Of a stretch of 64,000 bases of DNA, positions 18,363 to 27,156 are shown one piece after another. The notes under the pieces are model-generated. The model did no database searches. It was not told the origin of the DNA and saw nothing but the letters and a program-made list of their open reading frames with translations. The DNA is from JAKZVK01 sp965248255. Lineage in GTDB: Bacteria; Acidobacteriota; Terriglobia; Bryobacterales; UBA6623. The DNA lies in contig CBDFIW010000004.1 of the NCBI GenBank assembly GCA_965248255.1, positions 2,790,001-2,854,000 on the forward strand. Direction: 5' to 3'. Within the stretch, counting starts at the first letter, position 1. The number at the start of each line of letters is the position of its first letter. Made by a program: the position numbers and the translations under genes.

Positions 18363-20702
18363 CTAGTCGCGAATCAGGCGGCGCAGACTGCGTAGCCTGT
18401 CTTTCAGCTCGTTGCTCTTGGTCAGGAGCTCATTCTCGTCGTAGATGACCTGAGGCGTGATCATGACGATCAATTCGGTCTTTTCATGGGAAACACTGGT
18501 GGAGCCGAAGAGCGCTCCCAAAAAGGGGATCTTGCCGAGTCCCGGCACACGGCTGCGCCCAAAGATCCTGGTTTCAGACATGATCCCGCCGAGGGCGATG
18601 GTGTCGCCGTCTCGCACTGTTACTTGCGTACTCACGTTCCGGCGGTCGATCGAGGGGGACCCGATTGACCCCGTGGGCGGGAGGGGTGAGCTGACTTCTT
18701 GGTCGATCATCATCGTTACGATCCCTGAAGCGTTGACTCGGCTCGTGATCGATAGCGTAATGCCGGTTTGGACGTTGGCAATGTTGTTCCGAAACGTATC
18801 ACTGCCACCGATTTGAGCCACACTGGCCAGCGTAGGAATCGAGGTGCCGGCGGTGATGGTCGCTGCGATGTTATCCGTTGCGATGATCGAAGGGGCTGAA
18901 ATGACCCTAGTACGACCGTCGGACTGACTCGCCGCCAGAGCGGCGGCCAATTCCCTCGTGTTGCCCACCAGGGTCCCAATTGACAAATTCACACTGCCGT
19001 TTGAGTCGAACCCACCCGTGGTTCTCAAACTGGAGTTGCCCTTCTCCCGGAGTACGGCCGACACGCCACTCGAGAACGCCCCGGTCAACGACACTTCGTA
19101 GATCTTTGCGTCGATCAGTACTTGCCGCGGAGGGAAATCAAGCTGTTGCAACGTTTTGCGAATGACTTCCCACTCTTGCTGGGTGCCCTGAACGAGGATT
19201 ACGTTGTTCAGATCGTCTGGGACGATGCGGATGGTACCGGCACCTGCTCCAGCTACGCCCGCAACCGGCTGTTCTCCCAAGAGTTCCCCCGTGGCATCTA
19301 AGGGGACACCCGCTTGGGGTACGAGAGCATCGGGGCGGGGCCCCATCGCCGGCAAACCGGGCGCTCCGGAGCTGGGCAAACGAATGATCCCGCCGCCACC
19401 GCCACCATAACCACCACGACCGTAACCGCCACCGCCATAGCCGCCACCGCCAGATCTACCACCGCCACCGAACCCGCCTCGGCCGAAACCACTGGAGCCT
19501 CGGCCGCCAAAACCGCCGCCGCCGTAACCTCCACCTCCGTACCCACCACCGCCGTAACCGCCACCGCCGTAACCACCACCATAGCCTCCATAACCGCCGC
19601 CGCCGTAACCTCCACCTCCGTACCCACCCCCATACCCCGGGGCGCCGTAGAGCATGATCAGCGTCTCGGCGAGTTGAGGAGCATATCCATACTGGACGCG
19701 GTAGACGAAGGTTTGGTATCCGCCTATGGAAACGGGTTGATCCAGCTTACTCAGCCAATCCTCTACGTCCTTGAAAATATTCGCGTTTCCGGCGACAACC
19801 AGAATTGAACTGATGCGCTCGATCGGCAGAAACTGGATGCTGGACTGGGTTTCCGAGAGCGAGTAGGCCGCGAAGATCCGGCTCAGCTCGGTGGCAAGAG
19901 TGGTCGCTAGGCTGTTCTTGACCTTGAACAGCCTGACGCGTTGCTGTGCCATCTCTTCGGTGTCAAACAGGGCGATCAGCTCCATCGTGCGCCGCATGTT
20001 GCGGCTGTTATCGAGGACGAGCATCATGTTGGCCTGCTCGATCACTTGCGTGACGGCCCCGGGGCCGAGAAACGGCTCCAACACCTTCTCAATGTCGACA
20101 GCAGTCGTGTAGTTGAAGCGGATTACGTTCAGAATCACCCGCTCATCGTCGGGGATTTCCGCGTCCGGGTCTGTGGTCGGGGATATGGGCAGCCTGGGGA
20201 TCTGTGGCGCCGGCGAAACGCGGTAGAGGTTCCCGACCTTTACAGCCGCGGCGCCGTGCATTCGGAGGATCGTCTCCAGCAATGGGAAAAGGTCATCCCT
20301 GGTGAGCTCGCCGTAGGTATTGATCGAGACGTTGCCGGTCTGGACTTGTGGGTCGAGAATGTAGTTCATCTCGAGCTGCCGCGCAATCAGGTCGATCACC
20401 TCCAGTAAATCCGCGTTGCGTAGATTCCGGAATGACACGCGTCCGCCCGAGGCAGTGGCCTGCGGTGGCGGTTGCTGCGGAGGGGCCGGTGCCGCGGCAG
20501 CGCCGGGATCCGGATCTGCCTGTGCAGGAGCGGCCGGTTGGGGCTGGGCGGCCGGCGGCTGTTGGGGATCGGCGGGTTGCTGCTCGGCCTGGGCATCGGC
20601 GGCCGCTTGCGGTTGGGCGTCTTGCTCCGGTGGCGTCTGCGCCGGCTGTTGCGCCGCCAGGCTGGAAGCGAGCAGAAGTAAACAAAGGGCTGCGTTTCGC
20701 AT
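18363..20702 (-). CDS. gspD: Type II secretion secretin GspD with Gly/Tyr-rich insertion
   Basis: 779 residues. The ATG at 20702 has GGGAG six bases upstream and starts a signal peptide (NAALCLLLLASSLAAQ). A Pro/Ala/Gln-rich linker (about 25-85) precedes the periplasmic N-domains: VSFRNLRNADLLEVIDLIARQLEMNYILDP, VNVIRFNYTTAVDIEKVLEPFLG-like, VFRVQYGYAP-like. Residues about 354-439 are a long GYGGGG repeat. The secretin domain follows, with GTSIPTLASV, GITLSITSRV and the signature TVRDGDTIALGGIMSET...VPGLGKIPFLGALFGST. It forms the outer-membrane ring of the T2SS and is the last gene of the gsp operon. Confidence 0.93.
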   Translation of the reverse strand: MRNAALCLLLLASSLAAQQPAQTPPEQDAQPQAAADAQAEQQPADPQQPPAAQPQPAAPAQADPDPGAAAAPAPPQQPPPQATASGGRVSFRNLRNADLLEVIDLIARQLEMNYILDPQVQTGNVSINTYGELTRDDLFPLLETILRMHGAAAVKVGNLYRVSPAPQIPRLPISPTTDPDAEIPDDERVILNVIRFNYTTAVDIEKVLEPFLGPGAVTQVIEQANMMLVLDNSRNMRRTMELIALFDTEEMAQQRVRLFKVKNSLATTLATELSRIFAAYSLSETQSSIQFLPIERISSILVVAGNANIFKDVEDWLSKLDQPVSIGGYQTFVYRVQYGYAPQLAETLIMLYGAPGYGGGYGGGGYGGGGYGGYGGGYGGGGYGGGGYGGGGYGGGGFGGRGSSGFGRGGFGGGGRSGGGGYGGGGYGRGGYGGGGGGIIRLPSSGAPGLPAMGPRPDALVPQAGVPLDATGELLGEQPVAGVAGAGAGTIRIVPDDLNNVILVQGTQQEWEVIRKTLQQLDFPPRQVLIDAKIYEVSLTGAFSSGVSAVLREKGNSSLRTTGGFDSNGSVNLSIGTLVGNTRELAAALAASQSDGRTRVISAPSIIATDNIAATITAGTSIPTLASVAQIGGSDTFRNNIANVQTGITLSITSRVNASGIVTMMIDQEVSSPLPPTGSIGSPSIDRRNVSTQVTVRDGDTIALGGIMSETRIFGRSRVPGLGKIPFLGALFGSTSVSHEKTELIVMITPQVIYDENELLTKSNELKDRLRSLRRLIRD
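19390..19638. repeat. Degenerate tandem repeat encoding GYGGGG units in gspD
   Basis: An array of 12-15-bp units (plus strand CCACCGCCGTAACC-like) encodes about 85 residues of GYGGGG, GFGGRG and GRGGYGGG. It stays in frame inside the periplasmic part of the secretin, just before the secretin core. Low-complexity glycine arrays are prone to length change by slippage. Confidence 0.85.
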
Positions 20703-20767
20703 GATTCTCCCTATGACCATGGCTGATGAATGCCGACTCGGCCGGTACCTTGGCCTCTTGTCGACCG

Positions 20768-21241
20768 TCACTGGGCTTTCTCGGGCGGATCGTCGCCGGA
20801 TCGGTCGGAATACGATGGTGTCCGGCCAGAGACAGGGCCCGACTTCCCCGCCTGGTAAGTTTCCAGGAGCTCTCGCTCCTGGGCGGAGAGTTCCGTTCGC
20901 GCTCGCTTCCAGACCTTTTCCCCAAAGGGTGTGCGCTGGCGGAATACGATGGTGTCGCCCCGCTCTTCTACCTTCACGAGGTGGCTTACGGCGGCGGCTG
21001 ATGGTCCCGCCGGACGAGAATTTGAGTTGGTAATCTTCGCCGCACCGAAGGGGGTCTTCCTGGTCGTCGGCCGCTTTTCGCCCGAACGGTCGTCCGCTGA
21101 AGCTTTGGCCGCTGTCGCGGCTCGCGGCTCGCGAGGCTTAGGATCTTTGGGCGCCGTAGCGCTTGCGGCGAAAGCCGCGATCGACATGAGGAGCAATAGA
21201 GAAACCACCCGACTCGCCTTGATCACTTGGTTTTCTCCCAC
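20768..21241 (-). CDS. Secreted small protein with two TPFG motifs, T2SS-linked
   Basis: 157 residues with a signal peptide (VVSLLLLMSIAAFAASATA). The rest is basic and disordered-looking except for two copies of a TPFG motif: RKTPFGAAK (about 62-70) and QRTPFGEKVWKRARTELSAQERELLE (about 92-117). The same motif ends the preceding gene product (NTPFGRKSWWEK). The start overlaps that upstream gene by 19 bases, so translation is likely coupled. The gene sits between the GspC/PilP-like gene and gspD, suggesting a role in secretin assembly or a substrate of the system. No function was recognised. Confidence 0.75.
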   Translation of the reverse strand: MGENQVIKASRVVSLLLLMSIAAFAASATAPKDPKPREPRAATAAKASADDRSGEKRPTTRKTPFGAAKITNSNSRPAGPSAAAVSHLVKVEERGDTIVFRQRTPFGEKVWKRARTELSAQERELLETYQAGKSGPVSGRTPSYSDRSGDDPPEKAQ

Positions 21242-21975
21242 CAGCTTTTCCTTCCGAAGGGGGTGTTCCGGACTGTCTTGACCAAGCCCTTGTACACGGT
21301 ACCCGCCGGGGAGTCGTCCTTCGGATCCCCGTTGTAGACGCCCGGTCTGATCTGTTGGCCGATGTTGTACCTGCCACCCAGGCCCTGCGGTTGCTTTTTC
21401 GGCGCCGACGCAGCGAGCGCCTCAAACGGGTCCCGTCCTCGACTCGCGCGGCGTGCCGGGCGCTTTGCGCGCGGCGAGCCGTCCCCGCCTCCAGTTAGCT
21501 CGCTGTGATGGGCTTCGATCTTCTCGCTCTTCCACTCCAGGGTGATGTTGTCACCGGCGGACCCCAGAAACACGTACTCGCCAACCTTTTCGCCCACCTC
21601 GACGGGAGTGGCGGGGGTGTCGACATCAGGCGCCATCAGCGCGATCGTCCCTTCGCCCAGCTCCATCACGCCGACGAGTAGCGGGAGTGCAGGCCGCAGC
21701 ACCGGCGCCGGTTCAGGTGGAGGCGCCACTTCGACCACGGGGTTGCGATCCTCGGAGAAAAGCAGCCGCTCGACGATTGACATATGGTCCCCCGGGCGCA
21801 CCTTCGACGGCGCCTTCGGACCAGCGAAGCTGGGAAGCTCCTTCGGGGGCTGAGACGTATTCAGAATCCGATAGCGATCCCTAGCATTATCAATGCGTCC
21901 CTTTAGCTCCACGCCGCCGAGAACGACCAACAGGCCGAGCGCGACGTTGAGGGCCAGAAGTTTCTTGTTCTTCAT
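21223..21975 (-). CDS. GspC/PilP-like inner-membrane T2SS protein
   Basis: 250 residues with an N-terminal TM helix (LLALNVALGLLVVLGGVEL). A Pro-rich linker precedes a compact beta domain (PLLVGVMELGEGTIALMAPD...VEVGEKVGEYVFLGSAGDNITLEW) resembling the HR domain of GspC/PilP, which contacts the secretin. The C-terminal tail is basic and ends with a TPFG motif (RNTPFGRKSWWEK). There is no PDZ domain. It overlaps gspM by 4 bases (ATGA) and the TPFG gene by 19 bases. The GspC assignment is inferred from topology and position; it could equally be called PilP-like. Confidence 0.7.
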   Translation of the reverse strand: MKNKKLLALNVALGLLVVLGGVELKGRIDNARDRYRILNTSQPPKELPSFAGPKAPSKVRPGDHMSIVERLLFSEDRNPVVEVAPPPEPAPVLRPALPLLVGVMELGEGTIALMAPDVDTPATPVEVGEKVGEYVFLGSAGDNITLEWKSEKIEAHHSELTGGGDGSPRAKRPARRASRGRDPFEALAASAPKKQPQGLGGRYNIGQQIRPGVYNGDPKDDSPAGTVYKGLVKTVRNTPFGRKSWWEKTK

Positions 21976-22577
21976 CGACGCCTCCGGGAGGATCTCCTCT
22001 TCACCAATTCCGGCGTACGAGACACCGGGAGGTAGCCGCTGACCGTCAGTTGCACGTTTACGGATTTCGTCTTTGGATTCCCGGCTCCGACCTCGATAGC
22101 CCGCGAGGATAACAACAGCTCGGCGTTCGCGATGTCCGACATGAGATTCACGAACCGCTCGATCGTGCAGTTGAAGTCAACGATCAGGGGTATCTGTGCG
22201 TAGTCCTCACCCTCGAGTTGTACCGTGCCGAAGCGTGAGGCCTTCATGGCGATACCGGCGCCTCGCAGCAGTGCCCCGACGGTCTCACGCATCTCCGCCT
22301 GGGCCAGGGCCGCGGTTTCAGACGACAGCAGTCCTTTCTCAAGCGCCTCTTGCCGGGCGATGATGGCCTTGAACTCCGCATCCACCTCCGGCTTCTGCCG
22401 GACCTTCGTCTGCGCCAGAAGCAGCTCCCGCTCCGAGGCTTCGACATTGGCGACAATCGAGGCGCCGCCCCCGCCGGAGGGAAACAGAAAGTCCGTCTGC
22501 AGCAGCAGGAAGAGGATCACGGCGCCGCCGAGGATGGTTAGCGCCCGGCGGTCGCGGCTTTGCAAGGTGCCCGCCAT
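21972..22577 (-). CDS. GspM/PilO-like T2SS assembly protein
   Basis: 201 residues. One N-terminal TM helix (ALTILGGAVILFLLLQTDFLF) is followed by a coiled-coil segment (ASERELLLAQTKVRQKPEVDAEFKAII) and a ferredoxin-like domain (ETVGALLRGAGIAMKASRFG, IPLIVDFNCTIERFVNLMSDIANAELLLSSRAIEV). This topology and its location just after the GspL-like gene fit GspM/PilO, which stabilises the inner-membrane platform. The C-terminus is Arg-rich (KRRSSRRRR). It shares its ATG with the end of gspL and overlaps the next gene by four bases. Confidence 0.78.
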   Translation of the reverse strand: MAGTLQSRDRRALTILGGAVILFLLLQTDFLFPSGGGGASIVANVEASERELLLAQTKVRQKPEVDAEFKAIIARQEALEKGLLSSETAALAQAEMRETVGALLRGAGIAMKASRFGTVQLEGEDYAQIPLIVDFNCTIERFVNLMSDIANAELLLSSRAIEVGAGNPKTKSVNVQLTVSGYLPVSRTPELVKRRSSRRRR

Positions 22578-24178
22578 CAGCGCGCCTCCTCCGCTGCGGG
22601 CTCGGGCGCGGCTGCCGGCGATGGGGCCTCGTCATCGGTCAGGGTGGGGTCTTGTTCGGACATCGTTGTCAGCGTGGCGGACTGCTCGGCCTCGGCAGTG
22701 GCTGGAGCCTCCATAAGTGTGCCGGCCGTCTCGATAGGCTCGCCCGCACCTTCACCGCCGGCAGCTCTCTCGGCAGCAATCTGGAAGCGCTGCCCCCGCG
22801 GGGTCTCGCGAAGCGACGTACTGAAGGCGGCGTTCGTCACATGGCGCGAGTCGCTCAGTCTTCCTAGCAGCGGGGCGGCCTCGTTCGCCTCCCCACTCAT
22901 TCGCAACCCTTTGCCGTCCAGTTCCAGGCTGGTCAGCCAAGCGGTGTCGGGGATTAGCTCCGACAGCTCGCCGAGAGTTCGCATGTCGATCTCGGTTCTC
23001 GCCTCTAACGACCGCAGCGTTCTCACCTTCCGCTGTGCATGAAGGGTTTGTTCCTTGGTCGCGTCGGCTTGTTCGACCACCGCGGCCAGCCGGCTGTACT
23101 CGGTTTCCAATGCCTCGACGTAGCTACGGTCTTGGATCGTGGGCCGTAACGCAAAGGCGACCAACAGCAGAAACACGATCGAGGTCAGTGCCGCCGTCGG
23201 TGCATACATCCAGCGGGAGCTGGATTTTCGGCGTTCACGGGGCAAGAGATTCGCGCGCCAGCCCAGGCGCGGACACGCTGACTCCAGCGCCACCGAGAGT
23301 GCGGCGGCGTCGCGCCGAACGTCGAAGTCGAACGGGCTTTCCAGGGGCATCGGGAGGATCTCGGCGATCGAACGCCACTCAAAGCCACTCTCCCCTTCTT
23401 CGAGCTGCTGCGCCGCGAGAGGCCTTGCCGCCTCTCCCCCCTCACTCTCCTGGCCTTGCCCGCAGACCGCCAAGAGCGCTGACTCCGACTCGGCCAAGCG
23501 CAGGTCCGCTTCAGCAAGGTGTAGGGCCCGTTCGGCCGGCATCGAGGAGAGATCGAACTCAGCGCTGAAGAGCGGCCGATTCTCGCCCTCCCCGTAAATC
23601 TCGAGCTTTTGATGATGGAAGTCCGTGATCAGAAAGGGAGCGGGCGGAGAGTCCCAGCGAACGCGGACTCCCGCGAAGAAGGCGGCGGCCGTGACACTGA
23701 ACGAACGGACCGCGATGCCGGCCTCTTCGAACAAGTCGGCGTAGGCATCTACTTTGGCCCTCTCCGCAATAACGACACCGACCGGGATCTCGCCGGCACC
23801 TTCTGCGGGGGAACGCAAGGGTGCATGTCCGAAGCAGACTTCATCTTCGCCGAAAGGGTGCAGAGTCTCGATCTGAAAGCTGACAGCCGCCGCTAAGTCT
23901 TTGCCCTTCACCGGCGGCAGTTGTACCTGGCGGACGATGACCTCGCCTCTTGGCAGGCTGACGGTCGCCGCCAGGTGTGACAGGCCCCTCTCTTTCAGGA
24001 AGGCCGTGTATTCCTCTCCCCACTCCCGGGGAGGGCGCTGGCGGAAGTCCTTGATCGCCTCACGGCCGAGAACGGTCACCCCTTTCGGGCGCGACTTCAC
24101 TGCGACGACCAACAGGTCGTCGTCGCGGACCTCGATTCCGCAGCCGGTTCCGATTCGGAATAGGCGCGCCGTATTCAT
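22577..24178 (-). CDS. GspL-like (PilM-PilN fusion) T2SS platform protein
   Basis: 533 residues. The N-terminal part is an actin-like PilM/GspL cytoplasmic domain: GIEVRDDDLLVVAVKSRPKGV, VIVRQVQLPPVKGKDLAAAVSFQIETLHPFGEDEV. A single TM helix follows (TAALTSIVFLLLVAFALRP, about 335-353). A PilN-like coiled coil and periplasmic domain come next (RSYVEALETEYSRLAAVVEQ, LGELSELIPDTAWLTSLELDGKGLRMSGEA). The C-terminal tail is Ala/Glu/Pro-rich. This is the GspL architecture that links the GspE ATPase to the inner-membrane complex. Confidence 0.82.
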   Translation of the reverse strand: MNTARLFRIGTGCGIEVRDDDLLVVAVKSRPKGVTVLGREAIKDFRQRPPREWGEEYTAFLKERGLSHLAATVSLPRGEVIVRQVQLPPVKGKDLAAAVSFQIETLHPFGEDEVCFGHAPLRSPAEGAGEIPVGVVIAERAKVDAYADLFEEAGIAVRSFSVTAAAFFAGVRVRWDSPPAPFLITDFHHQKLEIYGEGENRPLFSAEFDLSSMPAERALHLAEADLRLAESESALLAVCGQGQESEGGEAARPLAAQQLEEGESGFEWRSIAEILPMPLESPFDFDVRRDAAALSVALESACPRLGWRANLLPRERRKSSSRWMYAPTAALTSIVFLLLVAFALRPTIQDRSYVEALETEYSRLAAVVEQADATKEQTLHAQRKVRTLRSLEARTEIDMRTLGELSELIPDTAWLTSLELDGKGLRMSGEANEAAPLLGRLSDSRHVTNAAFSTSLRETPRGQRFQIAAERAAGGEGAGEPIETAGTLMEAPATAEAEQSATLTTMSEQDPTLTDDEAPSPAAAPEPAAEEAR

Positions 24179-24181
24179 GAG

Positions 24182-25144
24182 CTAGAACTGCGTGTCGTAC
24201 CAGCGGACAACCCGGATGGGCTCGGAGTCCTGAGACTGCGCCCGCTGGACCAGCGCTCCCACCATCCGCCGGGTCCTACCCGTGTGTAGCCGCGCTTCCG
24301 CCCAAAGGGTGTACGCCATGGGGGATGTTGCCCCCGACAGCCGGATCGGCCCTTCGCGGTTGACGAGCTCCCGAATGGCCGGATGGTCACTTCCGATCGG
24401 CCCATCTTCCCGCGCCTCCAGAATCGCACCGATTACGGAGCCAGCAACACCGGCCGCGCGCAGCACCTCCGGCGATGCGTAGTTCACGTCGATCGTCTGA
24501 GAGCCGACGACCGACAAGTGCCGGTGGAGTCCTCCGATTCGCATCCAATTGCCCTCGAAATCCTGACGGTAGGTCCCAAACAGAAGTTCCGGCATGATGC
24601 CGGGGACTGCCAGCAACTCTTCCAGATACTGAAAAGACGCCGGGCGCCGCGAGAAAGACGACACATCTCCCGCATTTTGGCGCGGGTTGAGGCTGGCCTC
24701 GCGGGATGGCGAACGGGCGGCTTCGATGCGGTCCGCGACGGACATCGCAAGGCCGGGGTCAACACCGCTGGCAGCCAGGGTCCGGCCAAGCGCCTCGGGG
24801 GGCGCGTCGTTCACATTCAGCTTGCCGGACTCCCCCACGATCTCTACGGCGACATCTCCGGCCGGGAACGAAAAGCGCATCCAGCGTTGTCCCGGAATGA
24901 ATCCCGGACCGGGCGCGTCCTCCTCCGGAGACCGGGGGTTGAGCAGGTACATCATCGCCCGCTCGATGCCGCCGCGAGCGAGAAAGTAAGCTCTCGTGGA
25001 ATCGACGTTAAGGTCAGCGCGGTCAAACTCGGTCCGAACGGTGCGCGAGAGGGTAAAGGCGATTGCCGCGAGGGCGATCGAAAGCCACATCACGGCCAAC
25101 AGGGCACTGCCTCGGCGCGAGCCAAGTCCGCGCAGCAGCCTCAA
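24182..25144 (-). CDS. gspK: T2SS minor pseudopilin GspK
   Basis: 320 residues, the usual length. The prepilin-like N-terminus SRRG/SALLAVMWLSIALAAI is followed by a long helix and the GspK helical domain: RAYFLARGGIERAMMYL, GKLNVNDAPPEALGRTLAASGVD, LEELLAVPGIMPELLFG, INVNYASPEVLRAAG-like. In model systems GspK caps the pseudopilus tip with GspI and GspJ. The ATG overlaps the gspJ stop by four bases, indicating coupled translation. Confidence 0.9.
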   Translation of the reverse strand: MRLLRGLGSRRGSALLAVMWLSIALAAIAFTLSRTVRTEFDRADLNVDSTRAYFLARGGIERAMMYLLNPRSPEEDAPGPGFIPGQRWMRFSFPAGDVAVEIVGESGKLNVNDAPPEALGRTLAASGVDPGLAMSVADRIEAARSPSREASLNPRQNAGDVSSFSRRPASFQYLEELLAVPGIMPELLFGTYRQDFEGNWMRIGGLHRHLSVVGSQTIDVNYASPEVLRAAGVAGSVIGAILEAREDGPIGSDHPAIRELVNREGPIRLSGATSPMAYTLWAEARLHTGRTRRMVGALVQRAQSQDSEPIRVVRWYDTQF

Positions 25145-25983
25145 AACTGCGGCCTCCCTCGCAAGGCGATTGTCCCTGGTGGCGGAGGCCCCCCTCCACT
25201 GCCGGTAGGCGCCCCGAGATCCAAACCCTTCGAAGCAATCCCGGCAATGACCGAGATCGGCCGCAACCGCGTTTCCCCGCCGTTGGCTGTGACGTGGATG
25301 GCGACCGCCTCGGGAAGCTCAAGCAGGTTCATCCACTCCGGAACCCAACGTGTCGGCCGCTCGAATCGGGGGCGTTCTTCCAGGAAAGCGAAACGGCAAT
25401 CTTGAAGCTCGTCGACGATGATCAAAGAGGTTGCTCGGGGCCGTATGGGAATGAACAAGGGACGCTGGCGGCCGCTCTCGGGGTGCCGGGCAAAGCCCGA
25501 GACAAAGAATCCGGCGCTCCGCGGCCCGAGGTAGGGCGATTGGTTGAGCAAGACACGTAGGCCCCGTTCGTAACGGACGACTTGCAACTCGGTGATCAGA
25601 AGCCCGCCCCGTACGCCTTGGGTGACCGAATAGGTCGTCACGAATCGCATCGCCAGCGGTTCGCCTTGAAAGAAGGCGAACCGTCGGCCACTCTGGTCGC
25701 GGCCCGGGGGCACCTCCGCCTGGATAGGCACGATGCCGTTCAGGGCGCCGTGCAGGATGGCGTTGGCGGTTGCGATGCGGCGGTCCAGCATCAGACGGTC
25801 GCGGGTGCTCTGCCAAGAACTTGCTCCCACTTGAAAGGCCGTGAAGATGCCCGCCGACAGTAATCCCAGCAGCGCCACCGCGACTGTGATCTCGATCAAG
25901 CTCATCCCGGCGGCCGCCGACGGCGGACGCGGCACGGATGGCGGGGCCCGAGACGGGTGGTAGTGTACGGGCCTAGGTGTCAT
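25141..25983 (-). CDS. gspJ: T2SS minor pseudopilin GspJ
   Basis: 280 residues from the ATG at 25983. A long leader precedes the prepilin peptidase site AAAG/MSLIEITVAVALLGLLSAGIF. The globular part keeps GspJ-like ATANAILHGALNGIVPIQ and a C-terminal WMNLLELPEAVAIHVTANGG. The leader of about 26 residues is longer than usual, so an internal start is possible. It lies 31 bases after gspI and overlaps gspK. Confidence 0.85.
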   Translation of the reverse strand: MTPRPVHYHPSRAPPSVPRPPSAAAGMSLIEITVAVALLGLLSAGIFTAFQVGASSWQSTRDRLMLDRRIATANAILHGALNGIVPIQAEVPPGRDQSGRRFAFFQGEPLAMRFVTTYSVTQGVRGGLLITELQVVRYERGLRVLLNQSPYLGPRSAGFFVSGFARHPESGRQRPLFIPIRPRATSLIIVDELQDCRFAFLEERPRFERPTRWVPEWMNLLELPEAVAIHVTANGGETRLRPISVIAGIASKGLDLGAPTGSGGGPPPPGTIALRGRPQF

Positions 25984-26014
25984 GCTTGGCTGGTCTTGGC
26001 GACAGTGGAAGAGG

Positions 26015-26476
26015 TCAGCGGAAGCCCCCGAGGAATCGCTCGTGCTCTGGTTGAATCCTCATGGAGCGATAGCCCTCGAGCTGGATGAACTTTTCCCGCT
26101 CGCGAGCGACCCATACAACGGTAAGTTCCACGCGCACCAACATGGTCCTCCCGACTATCGCCGGGGGCACGATGTCGAATGGCTCCGTGCGCACCTCCCA
26201 GCGGGTAGATTCATCGAAAGCTCCCGCCATGACCTCGCCCAACGGAAGCGGGTTGACCTCCAGCAGTTCACTCATCTTCGAGCGGGCCAACATCGAAGCC
26301 CGGTCGTACTCGCGAATGACCGCCGCATTGGAAAGCGACACGCTCGTGAGCGTCAGAAGGCCAATGATCGCCGTTGCCAGGATGGCCGTGGCCACAATCA
26401 TCTCGATCAGGCTGAAGCCGTGCCGGCCGGTCCGCCTCGAGGCTTCGAGACCTCTGGTGAAAGTTGTTGCGGGCAT
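26015..26476 (-). CDS. gspI: T2SS minor pseudopilin GspI
   Basis: 153 residues from the ATG at 26476, ten bases after the gspH stop. Prepilin leader RRTGRHG/FSLIEMIVATAILATAII with the conserved Glu at +5. The mature part has DRASMLARSKMSELL and a C-terminal beta region (LVRVELTVVWVAREREKFIQLEGYR), typical of GspI. An upstream in-frame ATG would overlap gspH and is less likely. GspI nucleates the tip complex with J and K. Confidence 0.85.
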   Translation of the reverse strand: MPATTFTRGLEASRRTGRHGFSLIEMIVATAILATAIIGLLTLTSVSLSNAAVIREYDRASMLARSKMSELLEVNPLPLGEVMAGAFDESTRWEVRTEPFDIVPPAIVGRTMLVRVELTVVWVAREREKFIQLEGYRSMRIQPEHERFLGGFR

Positions 26477-26486
26477 GGCAGGGTCG

Positions 26487-27017
26487 CTAGAGCCGCTCCT
26501 CGCCGCCATCCCACAGCTCGGGCACGCCGGTAAAGATGTTGACCTGGAGCCCCGCACGCCCCCCGGATTCGGCGCTCAACATGACGCGAAGCCGCGGTGC
26601 GGGAGCGCCAGGGAAAAGGATCACACTCGCCCGCTCGCTCGGCATCACGACCCGTATGCGGTCGGGCAACTCATAAACGTCCTGCCACCCTCGATCGAGG
26701 CTGACAGCGATCACACTCCGCAACTCGGGGTCCACGATCAGGTGCACCGGCACCTGGCGCCGGGACGCCATGTTGCGGACCTGATTGAAAAAGGTGCCGA
26801 CGCGGTCGACGGTGGTTCGTAGGCGAATCCCGTCGAGGCCCTTTGTGAAGCTCGGGTACGCGATCGTGAGAATGAGCCCCGCAATCGCGACCACGATCAG
26901 GATCTCGATCAGGGTGATGCCACGTGTGCCGTAGCGCCCGCGGGCAAGCCGTCGAACGGAACGAGCGGCGAACAAATGGGGCCGAGAGCTGCTCGCGCCG
27001 GTATACGTCGTCGCCAT
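26487..27017 (-). CDS. gspH: T2SS minor pseudopilin GspH
   Basis: 176 residues. Leader ending RYGTRG/ITLIEILIVVAIAGLILTIAYP. The body has DRVGTFFNQVRNMASRRQVPVHLIVDP, matching GspH/FimT-type folds, and a beta-rich C-terminus. The chosen start at 27017 gives a leader of about 33 residues. It lies between gspG (140 bases upstream) and gspI in the conserved G-H-I-J-K order. Confidence 0.83.
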   Translation of the reverse strand: MATTYTGASSSRPHLFAARSVRRLARGRYGTRGITLIEILIVVAIAGLILTIAYPSFTKGLDGIRLRTTVDRVGTFFNQVRNMASRRQVPVHLIVDPELRSVIAVSLDRGWQDVYELPDRIRVVMPSERASVILFPGAPAPRLRVMLSAESGGRAGLQVNIFTGVPELWDGGEERL

Positions 27018-27156
27018 GACGGATACAGTCCCTTTATAGACTGACGCGAAGTCACACAGGAAAGTCGACTGCACGGCGCGCTCTTGGATCCGGAAGCGTC
27101 CCTAGAGCCAGAGTGAGTGCCGACCGGCGGAGTCAGGCTCGCAGCTCAGCTTACCG

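Noticed and set aside
19314..19808. Thr/Ala-rich plus-strand frame
   Set aside because: Produced by reading the Gly/Tyr repeat of gspD on the opposite strand.
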